Shown here one piece after another: positions 1 through 9,200 of a stretch of DNA of 64,000 nucleotides. This stretch comes from Dyadobacter sp. CY261. Its GTDB lineage: Bacteria; Bacteroidota; Bacteroidia; Cytophagales; Spirosomataceae. Made by a program: the position numbers and the translations under genes. A model generated the notes under the pieces. It was not told the DNA's origin. It saw only the letters and a list, made by a program, of their open reading frames with translations, and ran no database searches. The DNA is taken from assembly GCF_021440085.1 (NCBI RefSeq), contig NZ_JAKCPW010000004.1, forward strand, positions 186,001 to 250,000. The letters run 5' to 3'. The stretch's first letter is position 1. Every line of letters begins with the position of its first letter.

Positions 1-184
1 CAACCTTGACCCTTGCGTATTGTATTCGTCTTTCGATCAGATCAGAACGGAAGTGAAGAACATGGTCAACCAATTCGGCACGCAACGGTACATTGCCAAC
101 CTTGGTCACGGCGTGTACCCAGATACTGATCCCGACAAGGTTCGGTGCTTTATCGAGGCGGTTAAAGAGTATTCCTCTCTGTAA
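1..184 (+). CDS. hemE: Uroporphyrinogen decarboxylase, C-terminal end (5' truncated by window)
   Basis: The first 60 codons, in frame from base 2 to a TAA at 182-184, read as the C-terminus of HemE. The tell-tale segments are NLDP near the start and [16 protein letters not shown], which matches the conserved tail of uroporphyrinogen III decarboxylase. The enzyme decarboxylates the four acetate side chains of uroporphyrinogen III to give coproporphyrinogen III in cytoplasmic heme synthesis. The rest of the gene lies left of the window, so start and active site cannot be checked. The next gene begins 2 bases after the stop on the same strand, which suggests co-transcription. Confidence 0.85.
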   Translation, partial: NLDPCVLYSSFDQIRTEVKNMVNQFGTQRYIANLGHGVYPDTDPDKVRCFIEAVKEYSSL

Positions 185-186
185 AT

Positions 187-711
187 ATGGCAGTTCATCC
201 AAACAAATGCGTATTCCTCGACCGTGACGGAGTACTGAACGAGGATTGCCCGGACTATCTCTACAACCTGAAAGAACTGGTAATCCCCGAAGGCGTCGCA
301 GAAGCACTACGAATGCTGAAAGAGGCGGGTTACCTGCTGATCGTAATCACGAACCAGGCAGGCATCGCGAAAGGGCTTTACACGGCAGATAGTGTGTATG
401 CAATCCACGAAGCAATGCAACAGGTTTCGGATTACGCACTCGACGATCTGTATTTTTCTCCCTATCACCCAGCCTATTCAGGCAATTCATTATCTCGGAA
501 GCCCGGCTCGTTGCTGATTGAGAAGGCAATGGCTAAATACGATGTTGATCCTGATCAATCATGGATGATCGGTGACCGTGACCGGGATATGGAAGCAGGA
601 AAAAATGTGGGTTTGAAAACGGTTCATATTGTCCCGGATGCAGAAGAATCGACGGGAGATTATGCCGCTGTGAATTTACTGGAAGCCGCTAAATTGATAT
701 TGCAGCAGTAA
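187..711 (+). CDS. HAD-IIIA phosphatase, GmhB / histidinol-phosphatase like
   Basis: A 174-residue HAD-superfamily hydrolase. Motif I is LDRDGVLNED (nucleophile D12, acid D14), motif II is the T in VITNQAG near residue 54, and motif III/IV is the lysine of SRKPG followed by GDRDRDMEAG. This arrangement is typical of D-glycero-D-manno-heptose 1,7-bisphosphate 7-phosphatases and the N-domain of HisB. Those act in the cytoplasm on heptose or histidinol phosphates. The zinc loop of classical GmhB (CxH...CxC before RKP) is not visible here: the corresponding stretch is YHPAYSGNSLSRKP without cysteines, so the exact substrate is uncertain. It starts 2 bases after the hemE stop. No other lipopolysaccharide heptose gene is nearby. 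Confidence 0.75.
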   Translation: MAVHPNKCVFLDRDGVLNEDCPDYLYNLKELVIPEGVAEALRMLKEAGYLLIVITNQAGIAKGLYTADSVYAIHEAMQQVSDYALDDLYFSPYHPAYSGNSLSRKPGSLLIEKAMAKYDVDPDQSWMIGDRDRDMEAGKNVGLKTVHIVPDAEESTGDYAAVNLLEAAKLILQQ

Positions 712-714
712 ATA

Positions 715-843
715 TTAAGCTTTTAACGCTGGTGCAGGCTGCGTTTTCTGCAGAGAACCGTAAGCAGGGCAGGCGTGTTTGGTGCAGGATGACGCCACCG
801 CCAATGTTCCGCAGACAGCTAAAAGAAGTAAGATCTTTTTCAT
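715..843 (-). CDS. Small putative lipoprotein, 42 aa
   Basis: The open frame extends up to 936, but the ATG at 843 gives a protein that begins MKKILLLL, continues with a hydrophobic stretch and ends the signal with VASSC, a good lipobox. The mature peptide is only about 24 residues (CTKHACPAYGSLQK...) with a second cysteine five residues after the lipidated one. Tiny lipoproteins with this look are common in Bacteroidota and mostly have no assigned function. Its stop lies 3 bases from the end of the convergent phosphatase gene. I prefer the internal ATG because the upstream part of the frame has no signal-like features. No function can be assigned. Confidence 0.55.
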   Translation of the reverse strand: MKKILLLLAVCGTLAVASSCTKHACPAYGSLQKTQPAPALKA

Positions 844-887
844 TTTCCAGTTCGTATAAGATTTTATCACTACAAAAATATAAAAAT

Positions 888-943
888 AAGTTCTTTGAAC
901 GAGCGTTTTAGTCGAACTAATAACGAACTCATTCAAAGAACTT
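888..943 (-). terminator. Inverted repeat, probable speA terminator
   Basis: Perfect 12-bp arms (888-899 and 932-943) around a 32-base loop, followed on the minus strand by an AT-rich, T-heavy run. It sits 11 bases past the stop of the arginine decarboxylase gene and 45 bases before the small lipoprotein start. The large loop makes it a weaker terminator candidate than the others in this window. Confidence 0.45.
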
Positions 944-954
944 TATATAGGACA

Positions 955-2436
955 TCAGATTTTTGTTTCTGCCAATTCCTCCACAGGCTCCTTACGCTTC
1001 TTCTCCACCGCCACGGGCTTTCCGTCCTGTGACCCGTAGGGCTCTTCCTTGAAACCAAGAATCCTCAACATCGAGTCGCTGTTTTGTTCATCGGCAAATA
1101 CGCGCGTGGTAATGCGGCCTTCTTCGTCTCGATCCACGAGCACGTGCTTAGGCGCCGGGATCAGGCAGTGCTGAATGCCACCGTATCCTCCTAGTGATTC
1201 CTGATAAGCACCCGTATGGAAGAAACCGATGTATTGTGACTCATTATCTTCAAAGATCGGCATGTACAAATCTGCGCTGTGCATCTCGCTGTTGTAAAAA
1301 TCCTGCGAATCGCATGTCAGACCACCGAGGTTAACCTTTTGATAGGGACTATCCCAGTTGTTAATCGGCAACATGATGTATTTCTGGTTCATGCCCCATG
1401 AGTCGGGAAGCTGGGTAATAAATGAGCCATTAATCATATACCACAACTCCTTATCGTTTTGAAGCTTTTTGTCGATGATTTCATAGATCACCGCACCGCT
1501 TTCACCTACCGTGTAGCTTCCAAATTCTGTAAAAATGTGCGGAACAGGCACATTGTTCTTGTTACAGATCCACTGGATGTTCTCGATGATCTCGTCGATC
1601 ATCTGCTGGTAATCGTATCCTGCCTGTAATGAAGTCTGGATCGGAAGCCCGCCGCCAATGTCGATCGAATCGAGGTCGGGGCAGAGTTTCTTCATTTCGC
1701 AGTACTTGAACATGAAGCGGGTGAGCTCACTCCAATAATACGCGCTGTCTTTAATGCCTGTATTAATGAAGAAGTGCAGCATTTTGAGTTTGAAACGAGG
1801 ATTTGGCTCGATCTTCTCTTTATAAAGTTGCTGAACGTCATTATAGCGGATACCCAGGCGAGAGGTATAGAATGCGAAATTCGGTTCCTCATCCGTCGCA
1901 ATCCGCATTCCAAATTGAACGGTGTCGGCTGTTACCTGCTGCTCGTACGATTCGATCTCTTTCAAATTGTCCAGGATCGGTACTACATTGAAGCCTTCGT
2001 TGATCAGCTCGCTCAGGTATTGCGTGTAACGCGGCAGCTTGTATCCGTTTGCAAGAATATAAGTGCTTTTGTTGACCTTGCCACGGCGGTAAAGCTCCCG
2101 GATAATGGGGATATCGAAAGCCGATGACGTCTCGATATGGATATTATGCTTCAAGGCTTCTTCCAGTACAAAACTGAAATGCGACGATTTAGTGCAATAA
2201 CAATAGGTGTAGGTCCCCTTGTAGTTATGTCTTTTGAAGGCATTCCTGAAGAACATGTTCGCATTCTCGATGTGCTCTCCGATCTTGGGCAGATAATTGA
2301 TCTTTAACGGCGTACCATGTTCCTTGATGATATCCATCAGAGGTACATTGTTGAACAGCAATTCATTATTATCAACGTTAAATTCCATGGTCGGAAACTC
2401 GAACGTCTGCTGAATCAGGTCAATGTAGCTTTTCAT
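955..2436 (-). CDS. speA: Biosynthetic arginine decarboxylase-like PLP enzyme (fold III)
   Basis: A protein of 493 residues from the ATG at 2436. The frame is open to 2529, but the extra 31 residues are atypical and a good MKSYIDLIQQTFEF start exists at 2436. It belongs to the alanine-racemase-fold Orn/DAP/Arg decarboxylases. K83 in the CYCTKSSHF segment aligns with the PLP-binding lysine (IKVNQ in E. coli SpeA), and DIGGGLPI supplies the glycine loop that binds the PLP phosphate. The expected reaction is arginine to agmatine plus CO2, feeding polyamine synthesis in the cytoplasm. The protein is shorter than proteobacterial SpeA (about 630-660 residues), as is usual for Bacteroidota homologues. 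It is monocistronic as far as can be seen. Confidence 0.8.
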   Translation of the reverse strand: MKSYIDLIQQTFEFPTMEFNVDNNELLFNNVPLMDIIKEHGTPLKINYLPKIGEHIENANMFFRNAFKRHNYKGTYTYCYCTKSSHFSFVLEEALKHNIHIETSSAFDIPIIRELYRRGKVNKSTYILANGYKLPRYTQYLSELINEGFNVVPILDNLKEIESYEQQVTADTVQFGMRIATDEEPNFAFYTSRLGIRYNDVQQLYKEKIEPNPRFKLKMLHFFINTGIKDSAYYWSELTRFMFKYCEMKKLCPDLDSIDIGGGLPIQTSLQAGYDYQQMIDEIIENIQWICNKNNVPVPHIFTEFGSYTVGESGAVIYEIIDKKLQNDKELWYMINGSFITQLPDSWGMNQKYIMLPINNWDSPYQKVNLGGLTCDSQDFYNSEMHSADLYMPIFEDNESQYIGFFHTGAYQESLGGYGGIQHCLIPAPKHVLVDRDEEGRITTRVFADEQNSDSMLRILGFKEEPYGSQDGKPVAVEKKRKEPVEELAETKI

Positions 2437-2986
2437 TGATTTGTTTGTCGCGATAGCAATTAGTGAATTGGGTGTTAAAATAGGAACGAAAATGATCCGA
2501 AAATTGGTCAGAATATGTGTCATTTCCAAACACGGATCAATGGCAAATCATTCCCATCAGAGGGCAATTTATCTTTCTATTTGCCAAGTTCATACCTAAA
2601 AATCACCACTTAATAATTTTTTAATTGACCAAGCGGTTGACAGCTGTCTATTTTCAGCTTAAAATTTGAAATCCTCCCGGCCAATAAAGCCACAATCGAA
2701 ATAGTCTAACGATGCCGCATTGAGCCTATTACCCTTTGTATAATCCTATTTAAGATTAAAATATTTCTCAACAGCTAAAAACCATTTTTTATGATCTTTC
2801 TCCAAACGGCGGCACCAAAAACAGGACCTGAAACGCGCCAATCCTGCCAGTAGACAGCATTTAAATGCTTTTAAGCAATACCCATGTGCCCTCTTTGCCG
2901 ATAACGGGCTACTAGCGAACAGAAAACTTTAAACATTTTTAAAGTTTTCTTGGTTTTTTTCATTCGAAAATTTCAAATTTGTCGCT
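2437..2986. other. Divergent intergenic region between speA and the efflux operon
   Basis: About 550 AT-rich bases without a convincing gene. It must carry the promoter of speA (minus) and of the TetR-efflux operon (plus). Apart from the palindrome at 2921-2950 I see no repeat, tRNA or recognised riboswitch. Confidence 0.6.
2921..2950. promoter_or_regulatory. 30-bp palindrome, candidate operator of the TetR regulator
   Basis: A perfect inverted repeat with 13-bp arms (agaaaactttaaa at 2921-2933, complement at 2938-2950) around the 4-base loop catt. It lies 36 bases upstream of the GTG start of the TetR gene, which is where autoregulated TetR operons carry their operator. It is followed by a T-run, so an intrinsic terminator is the alternative reading, but no plus-strand gene lies upstream for it to terminate. 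Confidence 0.55.
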
Positions 2987-3628
2987 GTGAAAGAGCGAAT
3001 TATAAAATCGGCATTGAACCTGTTCTGGCGCTATGGCATACGCAGCGTCACCATGGATGACATTGCCCGTGACCTGGGAATTTCGAAGCGTACCATTTAT
3101 CAGCATTATTCCGACAAGGAAGCCATTCTTGCATTGGTGATTCAGGAAGAAATACAGTCGCAGAAATGCGAGATGCAAAAAATGGAAGAACTAGCCGAAA
3201 ATCCCATCGAGGAAGTGATGTATGCCACGGTGCAAATGCAGGAAACGCTCGCGAACATGAACCCGACGCTTTTGTACGACCTGAAAAAATATTATCCCAA
3301 TGCCTGGGACCTTTTTCAGGACTACAAGCACGAGTACATTATTAAAAATATCCGCGACAACCTCGTAAAGGGCATCCAAATGGGCGTGTACCGGCCTGAT
3401 ATAGACGTTGATGTGCTGGCGCTCCTGCGTGTAGAACAGATCGTGCTCGCTTTCGACCCGACCGTTTATCCTGCCAAGAAGTTCACTATGATGCACGTGC
3501 AAACACAGTTTCTCATGCATTTTTTGCGGGGTATACTTTCGGAAAAAGGATTTGAATACTACAACACCATAAAAGATAAACCAACAACTGAATTCAATAT
3601 CCATGAAAAATGCCAGAACAATACGTAG
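2987..3628 (+). CDS. TetR/AcrR-family transcriptional regulator of the efflux operon
   Basis: A 213-residue protein with a GTG start (GTGAAAGAG at 2987), chosen because the helix-turn-helix begins at once and no in-frame ATG lies upstream. Residues 1-48 form a classical TetR DNA-binding domain: KERIIKSALNLF, then GIRSVTMDDIARDLGISKRTIYQHY and a lysine-aspartate turn. The remaining alpha-helical part would hold the ligand pocket and dimer interface, with no recognisable ligand signature. It overlaps the next gene by 26 bases, so the regulator and the TolC/MFP/RND genes almost certainly share one transcript. By family precedent it represses its own operon and is released by a pump substrate. 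The 30-bp palindrome just upstream is the obvious operator candidate. Confidence 0.9.
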   Translation: MKERIIKSALNLFWRYGIRSVTMDDIARDLGISKRTIYQHYSDKEAILALVIQEEIQSQKCEMQKMEELAENPIEEVMYATVQMQETLANMNPTLLYDLKKYYPNAWDLFQDYKHEYIIKNIRDNLVKGIQMGVYRPDIDVDVLALLRVEQIVLAFDPTVYPAKKFTMMHVQTQFLMHFLRGILSEKGFEYYNTIKDKPTTEFNIHEKCQNNT

Positions 3629-4964
3629 TACACTGATTCTGCTCGCGGCACTGATAAGCGTTGTTCCCTTATATGCGCAAACCGGCTACTCGCTCAAGGA
3701 GGCCGTGGATTATGCGATCAAGCATAATCTGAACATCAAAAATGCACAGCTCGACGCGGTTTCGGCAGAGGCGCGAATCGGAGAAATACGCGCGACAGGT
3801 TTGCCGCAAGTGACCGGGGCCGTTTCGCTAACGAACAACATTATTATCCCAAAGTTCTTCTTCCCTGCCAATGCCTTTGACCCGACAGCACCAGCGGATG
3901 CACCCCCTACTGCCGTTGAATTCGGTATTCCGTGGCAAGGCTCAGCGTCTGCTACTTTGAACCAGCTGATTTTTAATGGGTCCTATTTTATTGGATTAAA
4001 AGCGGCAGCGACGTATCGGGAACTTGCACAGAAAACTACTACTTCATCCAAAGTGACAGTAGCCGAGGCGGTTACGAAAGCTTATTATTCTGCACAGGTA
4101 GCCGAGGAACGCGCTAAGCTGCTCGACCTGAATATCTCCCGCGTGGATTCGTCCATGCGCGAGACGAAGGCCATGAATGCAAGCGGTTTTGTGGAACTAT
4201 TGGATGTTAACCGTTTGGAGGTGCAGATCAACAACCTGCAAACCGAACGTCAAAAGGTACAGAACCTCATTGAGTTAAGCTATTCATTACTGCGGTTCCA
4301 GATGGGAATGCCGGTGAATGAGCCCATCAAGCTGACGGACGACATCAACGCCGTGAATGTGAATGAGCTTCAAGCTCAGTCAGCAAGTCTGGATGTGAGC
4401 TATGAGAACAGGATCGAGTATTCTTTGCTGAATACGCAGGAAAAACTGGCATTTCTTGACCTACGCAATGTGCGGAGCGGATACCTACCCAGCGTGTCGG
4501 CCTCGCTCGGCTACGGGTATAATGCGGGTATGGACAAGTTTTCCCAGCTGTTTACTAACCAGTGGTTCAACAACATGGTGCTGACAGTCAACCTGAACAT
4601 TCCGATCTTCGATGGCTTTACCAAAAAATATCAGATAGCTCAAAAAAAGATTGCTATCGATAAGGTTAAGAACAGCCAAAACTTGCTGAAACAGTCGATC
4701 GATCTGGAAAACAATCAGGCAAGCATTAATATCAAGAACGCATTCGCTACGCTCGAAACCCAGAAGCGTAACCTTACGCTGGCGGAAGAAATCGTAAGGG
4801 TGACAAAAATCAAATATAAAGAAGGAGTAGGCTCAAACATCGAAGTGGTCAATGCGGAATCGTCACTGAAAGAAGCGCAAACGAACTACTTCACCTCATT
4901 ATACGACCTGATGATCGCAAAAGTTGATCTTAGCAAGGCCAGAGGCGAGCTTTACGCCGAATGA
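3603..4964 (+). CDS. TolC-family outer-membrane efflux protein
   Basis: 453 residues. It starts MKNARTIRSTLILLAALIS with a Sec signal peptide ending at about residue 25 (LYAQ). The mature part has two internally similar halves rich in coiled-coil heptads (YSLKEAVDYAIKHNLNIKNAQL near the N-terminus; YKEGVGSNIEVVNAESSLKEAQ near the C-terminus), the signature of outer-membrane efflux proteins that form a trimeric channel-tunnel. It would dock onto the membrane fusion protein and RND pump encoded immediately downstream to expel substrates across both membranes. Its start lies inside the 3' end of the regulator gene, implying translational coupling. The substrate cannot be read from the sequence. 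Confidence 0.92.
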   Translation: MKNARTIRSTLILLAALISVVPLYAQTGYSLKEAVDYAIKHNLNIKNAQLDAVSAEARIGEIRATGLPQVTGAVSLTNNIIIPKFFFPANAFDPTAPADAPPTAVEFGIPWQGSASATLNQLIFNGSYFIGLKAAATYRELAQKTTTSSKVTVAEAVTKAYYSAQVAEERAKLLDLNISRVDSSMRETKAMNASGFVELLDVNRLEVQINNLQTERQKVQNLIELSYSLLRFQMGMPVNEPIKLTDDINAVNVNELQAQSASLDVSYENRIEYSLLNTQEKLAFLDLRNVRSGYLPSVSASLGYGYNAGMDKFSQLFTNQWFNNMVLTVNLNIPIFDGFTKKYQIAQKKIAIDKVKNSQNLLKQSIDLENNQASINIKNAFATLETQKRNLTLAEEIVRVTKIKYKEGVGSNIEVVNAESSLKEAQTNYFTSLYDLMIAKVDLSKARGELYAE

Positions 4965-5009
4965 CACATTAACACTTAACAAAATTTGAAACAGCTACTT
5001 ACCAATATC

Positions 5010-6140
5010 ATGAAAAGTAATATTCTGATCATAATCGCCTTAGCCTCATTGCTGGCCGCATGCTCTGCGAAAAAAGAAGGCGTCGAAGGAAAAAAAGAAG
5101 AGCTTGCAGCGCTGAAAGCGGAACAAGCCGAAAATGAAAAGAAAATCAAGGCACTCGAAATCGAGATCGGGAAGCTCGATCCTAAAAAGACGACTGAAGC
5201 CAAAGTGAAGCCCGTTTCGATCGACACACTCAATGCCGAGACTTTCAAGCATTATGTCGAGCTCCAAGGTACGGTTGACGCAAAAAACAACGTGCTCGTG
5301 ACGCCTAAAACCGGCGGAGCGATCGTAGCCATGTATGTGAAAGAAGGCGACGCCGTAAGAGCCGGAAGCGTGATCGGTAAGATCGATAACAGCATCCTGA
5401 CCGAGTCCATTGAGGAACTGAAAACATCATTGAGCCTGGCTAACACGCTCTACGACAAACAGAAAAATCTTTGGGACCAGAAGATCGGTACGGAGCTGCA
5501 ATATCTTCAGGCCAAAAACAACAAAGAGGGGCTGGAAAGAAAGCTGTCGACATTGAATACCCAGATTGCTCAAACGAATATCGTTTCACCAATGGCCGGA
5601 GTTGTAGACCTGGTGAATGTAAAAGTAGGTGAAATGGCTTCCCCGGGTGTAGGCGTTGTGCGCGTTGTGAACCTGAGCAACCTCAAAGTTTCGGCCAAAG
5701 TATCGGACGTTTATGCTGCCAGCGTGAAAAAGGGCGACGAAGTGATCGTGAAATTTCCGGATTTGAAAAAGGAATACAAAGCCCGCGTAACATTCGTAAG
5801 TACGGCTGTGGATCCATTGTCACGGACATTTACGATCGAGGCCAACCTGCCTTCCGACCGGGATATCAAACCCAACATGATGGCGCAGGTGCAAATTAAC
5901 GATGCGACCAGCAAAAATGCCCTGGCAATTGATCAGAACTACGTGCAAAGCACCGAAAAAGGGGATGTGGTATACGTAGCTGTGACCGAAGGCAACAAAA
6001 AAGTAGCCAAAGCACGTGAAGTGAAAACCGGTCTGGCCTACAATGGCAAGATCGAAATCCGTTCGGGTCTCTCGGCAGGAGATCAGCTGATCACGCTTGG
6101 CTACCAGGAAGTTTCCGACGGTCAGCCGATTAGCTACTGA
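5010..6140 (+). CDS. RND efflux periplasmic adaptor (membrane fusion protein), lipoprotein
   Basis: 376 residues from the ATG at 5010. A TTG at 4986 would add eight residues, but the 5010 start gives a clean lipoprotein signal: MKSNILIIIALASLLAAC with cysteine at position 18. A charged coiled coil follows at about residues 22-55 (ELAALKAEQAENEKK). Then come the biotinyl/lipoyl half-motifs (TPKTGGAIVAMYVKEGDAV and VSPMAGVVDLVNVKVGEM) flanking an alpha hairpin, then beta-barrel and membrane-proximal domains. This is the HlyD/AcrA architecture. It would be anchored to the outer face of the inner membrane and bridge the pump and the TolC channel. It lies 45 bases after the TolC gene. Confidence 0.92.
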   Translation: MKSNILIIIALASLLAACSAKKEGVEGKKEELAALKAEQAENEKKIKALEIEIGKLDPKKTTEAKVKPVSIDTLNAETFKHYVELQGTVDAKNNVLVTPKTGGAIVAMYVKEGDAVRAGSVIGKIDNSILTESIEELKTSLSLANTLYDKQKNLWDQKIGTELQYLQAKNNKEGLERKLSTLNTQIAQTNIVSPMAGVVDLVNVKVGEMASPGVGVVRVVNLSNLKVSAKVSDVYAASVKKGDEVIVKFPDLKKEYKARVTFVSTAVDPLSRTFTIEANLPSDRDIKPNMMAQVQINDATSKNALAIDQNYVQSTEKGDVVYVAVTEGNKKVAKAREVKTGLAYNGKIEIRSGLSAGDQLITLGYQEVSDGQPISY

Positions 6141-6239
6141 AATGAAGAGTGACGGCCATTGGGTCATTTGTAGTCAGGAATTGTCACTGATTGAACAGTT
6201 CCTTTATTCAGTCATTCACTCATTCTCTCATTCAACATT

Positions 6240-9200
6240 ATGAAATTCAGCGAATATAAAACCTTAAGCTTCACCAACTGGTGCGTAGAGAACAGGACGA
6301 CGATCTACATCTTTACGTTCATCATTACGTTGGCAGGGTTCATGGTGTACAATAACCTGCCGAAAGAGCAGTTCCCAGACATCAAGATCCCGCAGATTTA
6401 CATTAATACCGTCTATTTCGGAACGGCGCCGGCCGATATCGAGAATACAATCAACAAGCCGATCGAGAAACAGTTGAAATCGCTCAGCGGCGTCAAAAAG
6501 ATCAAATCCAATGCATTACAGGACGTTTCGGTCATTCTGGTTGAGTTTACGCCTGATGTGGCTGTGGAAGTCGCATTGCAAAGGGTAAGGGATGCCGTCG
6601 ATAAGGCAAAAACAGATTTGCCCCAAAACCTCGACTCCGGCCCCACCGCCCAGGATGTAAATTTCTCGGAGTTCCCGATCATGAACGTCAACATTGCCGG
6701 TAATTATTCCCTGAAGCAACTGAAGCAATATGCCGAAGATTTGCAGGATGGGATCGAGGCGTTGCCGGAAATTACCCGTGTGGATATCCTCGGCGCATTG
6801 AACCGCGAAATACAGATCAATGTAAATCTGGACCGTATGAAATCGACCGGCTTGACATTCTATGATGTGCAAACGGCGATCCAGGGTGAAAACATCAACG
6901 TTTCGGGTGGTGAGCTCAAAGTGGAAGGTGTACGCCGGACATTGCGCGTGAAAGGCGAGTATACCAATGTGAGTGACATGGCCAATATCCGCATCCGCAC
7001 CGCCACCGGCGCGACGGTCCGTCTCGGCGACATTGCCGAAGTGGCCGACAGCTTTGAAGAGCAGCAGGACTTCGCGCGTTTGGCTGGTAAAACGGTTATC
7101 ACACTGAACGTCATCAAACGCTCCGGTGAAAACCTGGTGGAAGCGGCCGACAAGATCGAGGACGTGATCGCTGATTACAAGGAAAATCGTTTTCCTTCCG
7201 GACTCGACATTAACATCACCGCCGATTCATCGATCCAAACCCGCGCTGACCTTCATGACTTAATTAACACCGTTGTACTCGGCTTTATTTTCGTGGTAAT
7301 GGTGCTCATGTTCTTTATGGGCGTGCGCGACGCGATCTTCGTGGGGCTTTCGGTGCCATTATCCGCATTGGTTGCATTTGTGATGATGCCGATCATCGGC
7401 CCCATGGTAGGGACTGAATTTACATTGAATACCATCGTACTCTTCGCGTTTCTGCTCGGGATTGGTTTGGTAGTGGATGATGCGATTGTGGTAATCGAAA
7501 ATACGCACCGGCTTTTTAACCAGCATAAGGATTGGACTATCCAGCAAGCGGTAAAAGCGGCGGCGGGTGAAGTATTTATTCCGGTACTTTCCGGAACGCT
7601 CACCACCATTGCGCCATTCTTCCCGTTGCTTTTCTGGACGGGTATAGTCGGGGAATTTATGAAATTCATGCCGCTGACGCTCATTATCACGCTCGGAGCG
7701 TCTCTTTTCGTAGCTTATGTAATGAACCCGGTATTTGCGGTGTCGTTCATGGGCCGCCATGAGGATGAAAAAGAGGCGCACGACACGAGTTTCAAAGCGA
7801 TCCGCAGGCCATTGATCATCCTGGTCGTAGCCGCATTGGTTGGTTATGCCATCGACCGCGGTATCGGAAACTTCTTCGTATTTATTCTGATCCTCTGGGT
7901 TTTCAACCATTATATCCTGACACCTAGAATACTCGTTCCGTTTCAAGACCGCCTGTTGCCCGCGCTTAAAAACGGCTATCGCAAGTTGATCGACTGGTTA
8001 TTAAGAGGTTGGCGACCGATTGTTGCGATCGTACTGGTATTCGGGTTGTTGATTTTCACATTTGTCCTGACAGGCATTGTACAGCCCAAAGTCCTTTTCT
8101 TCCCAAGTGGCGACCCGGATTACGTCTATGTTTACAATAAGCTCCCAATTGGTACCGATGCCCGCGTAACCGATTCTGTGACCAGGATCATCGAGAAACG
8201 TGTTTTTGATGTTTTGGAAAAGGAAAAAGCCATGGACATGGTAAATTCGGTAATTGCCAACGTAGGCAAAAACGCAGGCGACCCTTATAACCCGGACCGT
8301 TCTGCTACACCTCATAAATCTAAGGTAACCGTCGCTTTTGTTTATGGTACCGAACGTGGCGGACGTTCGTCGGAAGCTATTTTGCGTAAAATCCGCGAAG
8401 CAGTAAAAGGAATACCGGGAGCCGAGATTTCCGTTGAGCGCGAAGCCGTCGGCCCTCCGACCGGGAAACCGATTTCGATCGAGATTTCCGGAGATGATTT
8501 TGCGGTCCTGCAAAAACTCGAAAAAGATGTGTTGCAGAAAGTACAGCAGTCGGGCATTGAAGGTATCGACCAGCTTCGTTCGGACCTGGTAACTAACAAG
8601 CCTGAAATCGTAATCGATATCGACCGTGAGAAAGCACAGCGCGAGGGGATCAGTTCTCAACAAGTTGCCTTGGCGGTACGTACCGCATTATTCGGACTCG
8701 AAGTTTCCAAATTCAGAGACGCGAAGGACGAATATCCGATCATGGTCCGACTTGAAAAAGATGACCGTGAGCAAATCGAAAAACTGTTGAGCCTTAATGT
8801 GGTTTATCGTGATATGAACATGGGCGGAGCATTGCGGCAAGTGCCTATTACTTCTGTTGCGAACATTCATTATTCGACCACATTCAGCCAGATCAACCGT
8901 CAGGATCAGAGCCGGATCGTAACGTTGGGCTCCGATGTATTGCCAGGATACAATGCGAATGAAATCGTTGGACAGATCGAGGCATTGATCCAGGATATGG
9001 AAGTTCCGAACGGTTATATCATCAAAATGGGCGGTGAGCAGGAAGAACAGAACGAATCGATGGCATTCCTCGGAACGGCCTTTGGGGCTGCAATCCTGTT
9101 GATCTATCTGATCCTCGCAACGCAGTTCAATTCCGTGATCAAGCCATTCATCATCTTCTTTACGATCTTGCTATCGCTTATCGGCGTACTGCTGGGCTTT

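Noticed and set aside
6190..6237. Three CATTC-type octamer repeats before the RND pump gene
   Set aside because: Too short and imperfect to call a regulatory or structural repeat.
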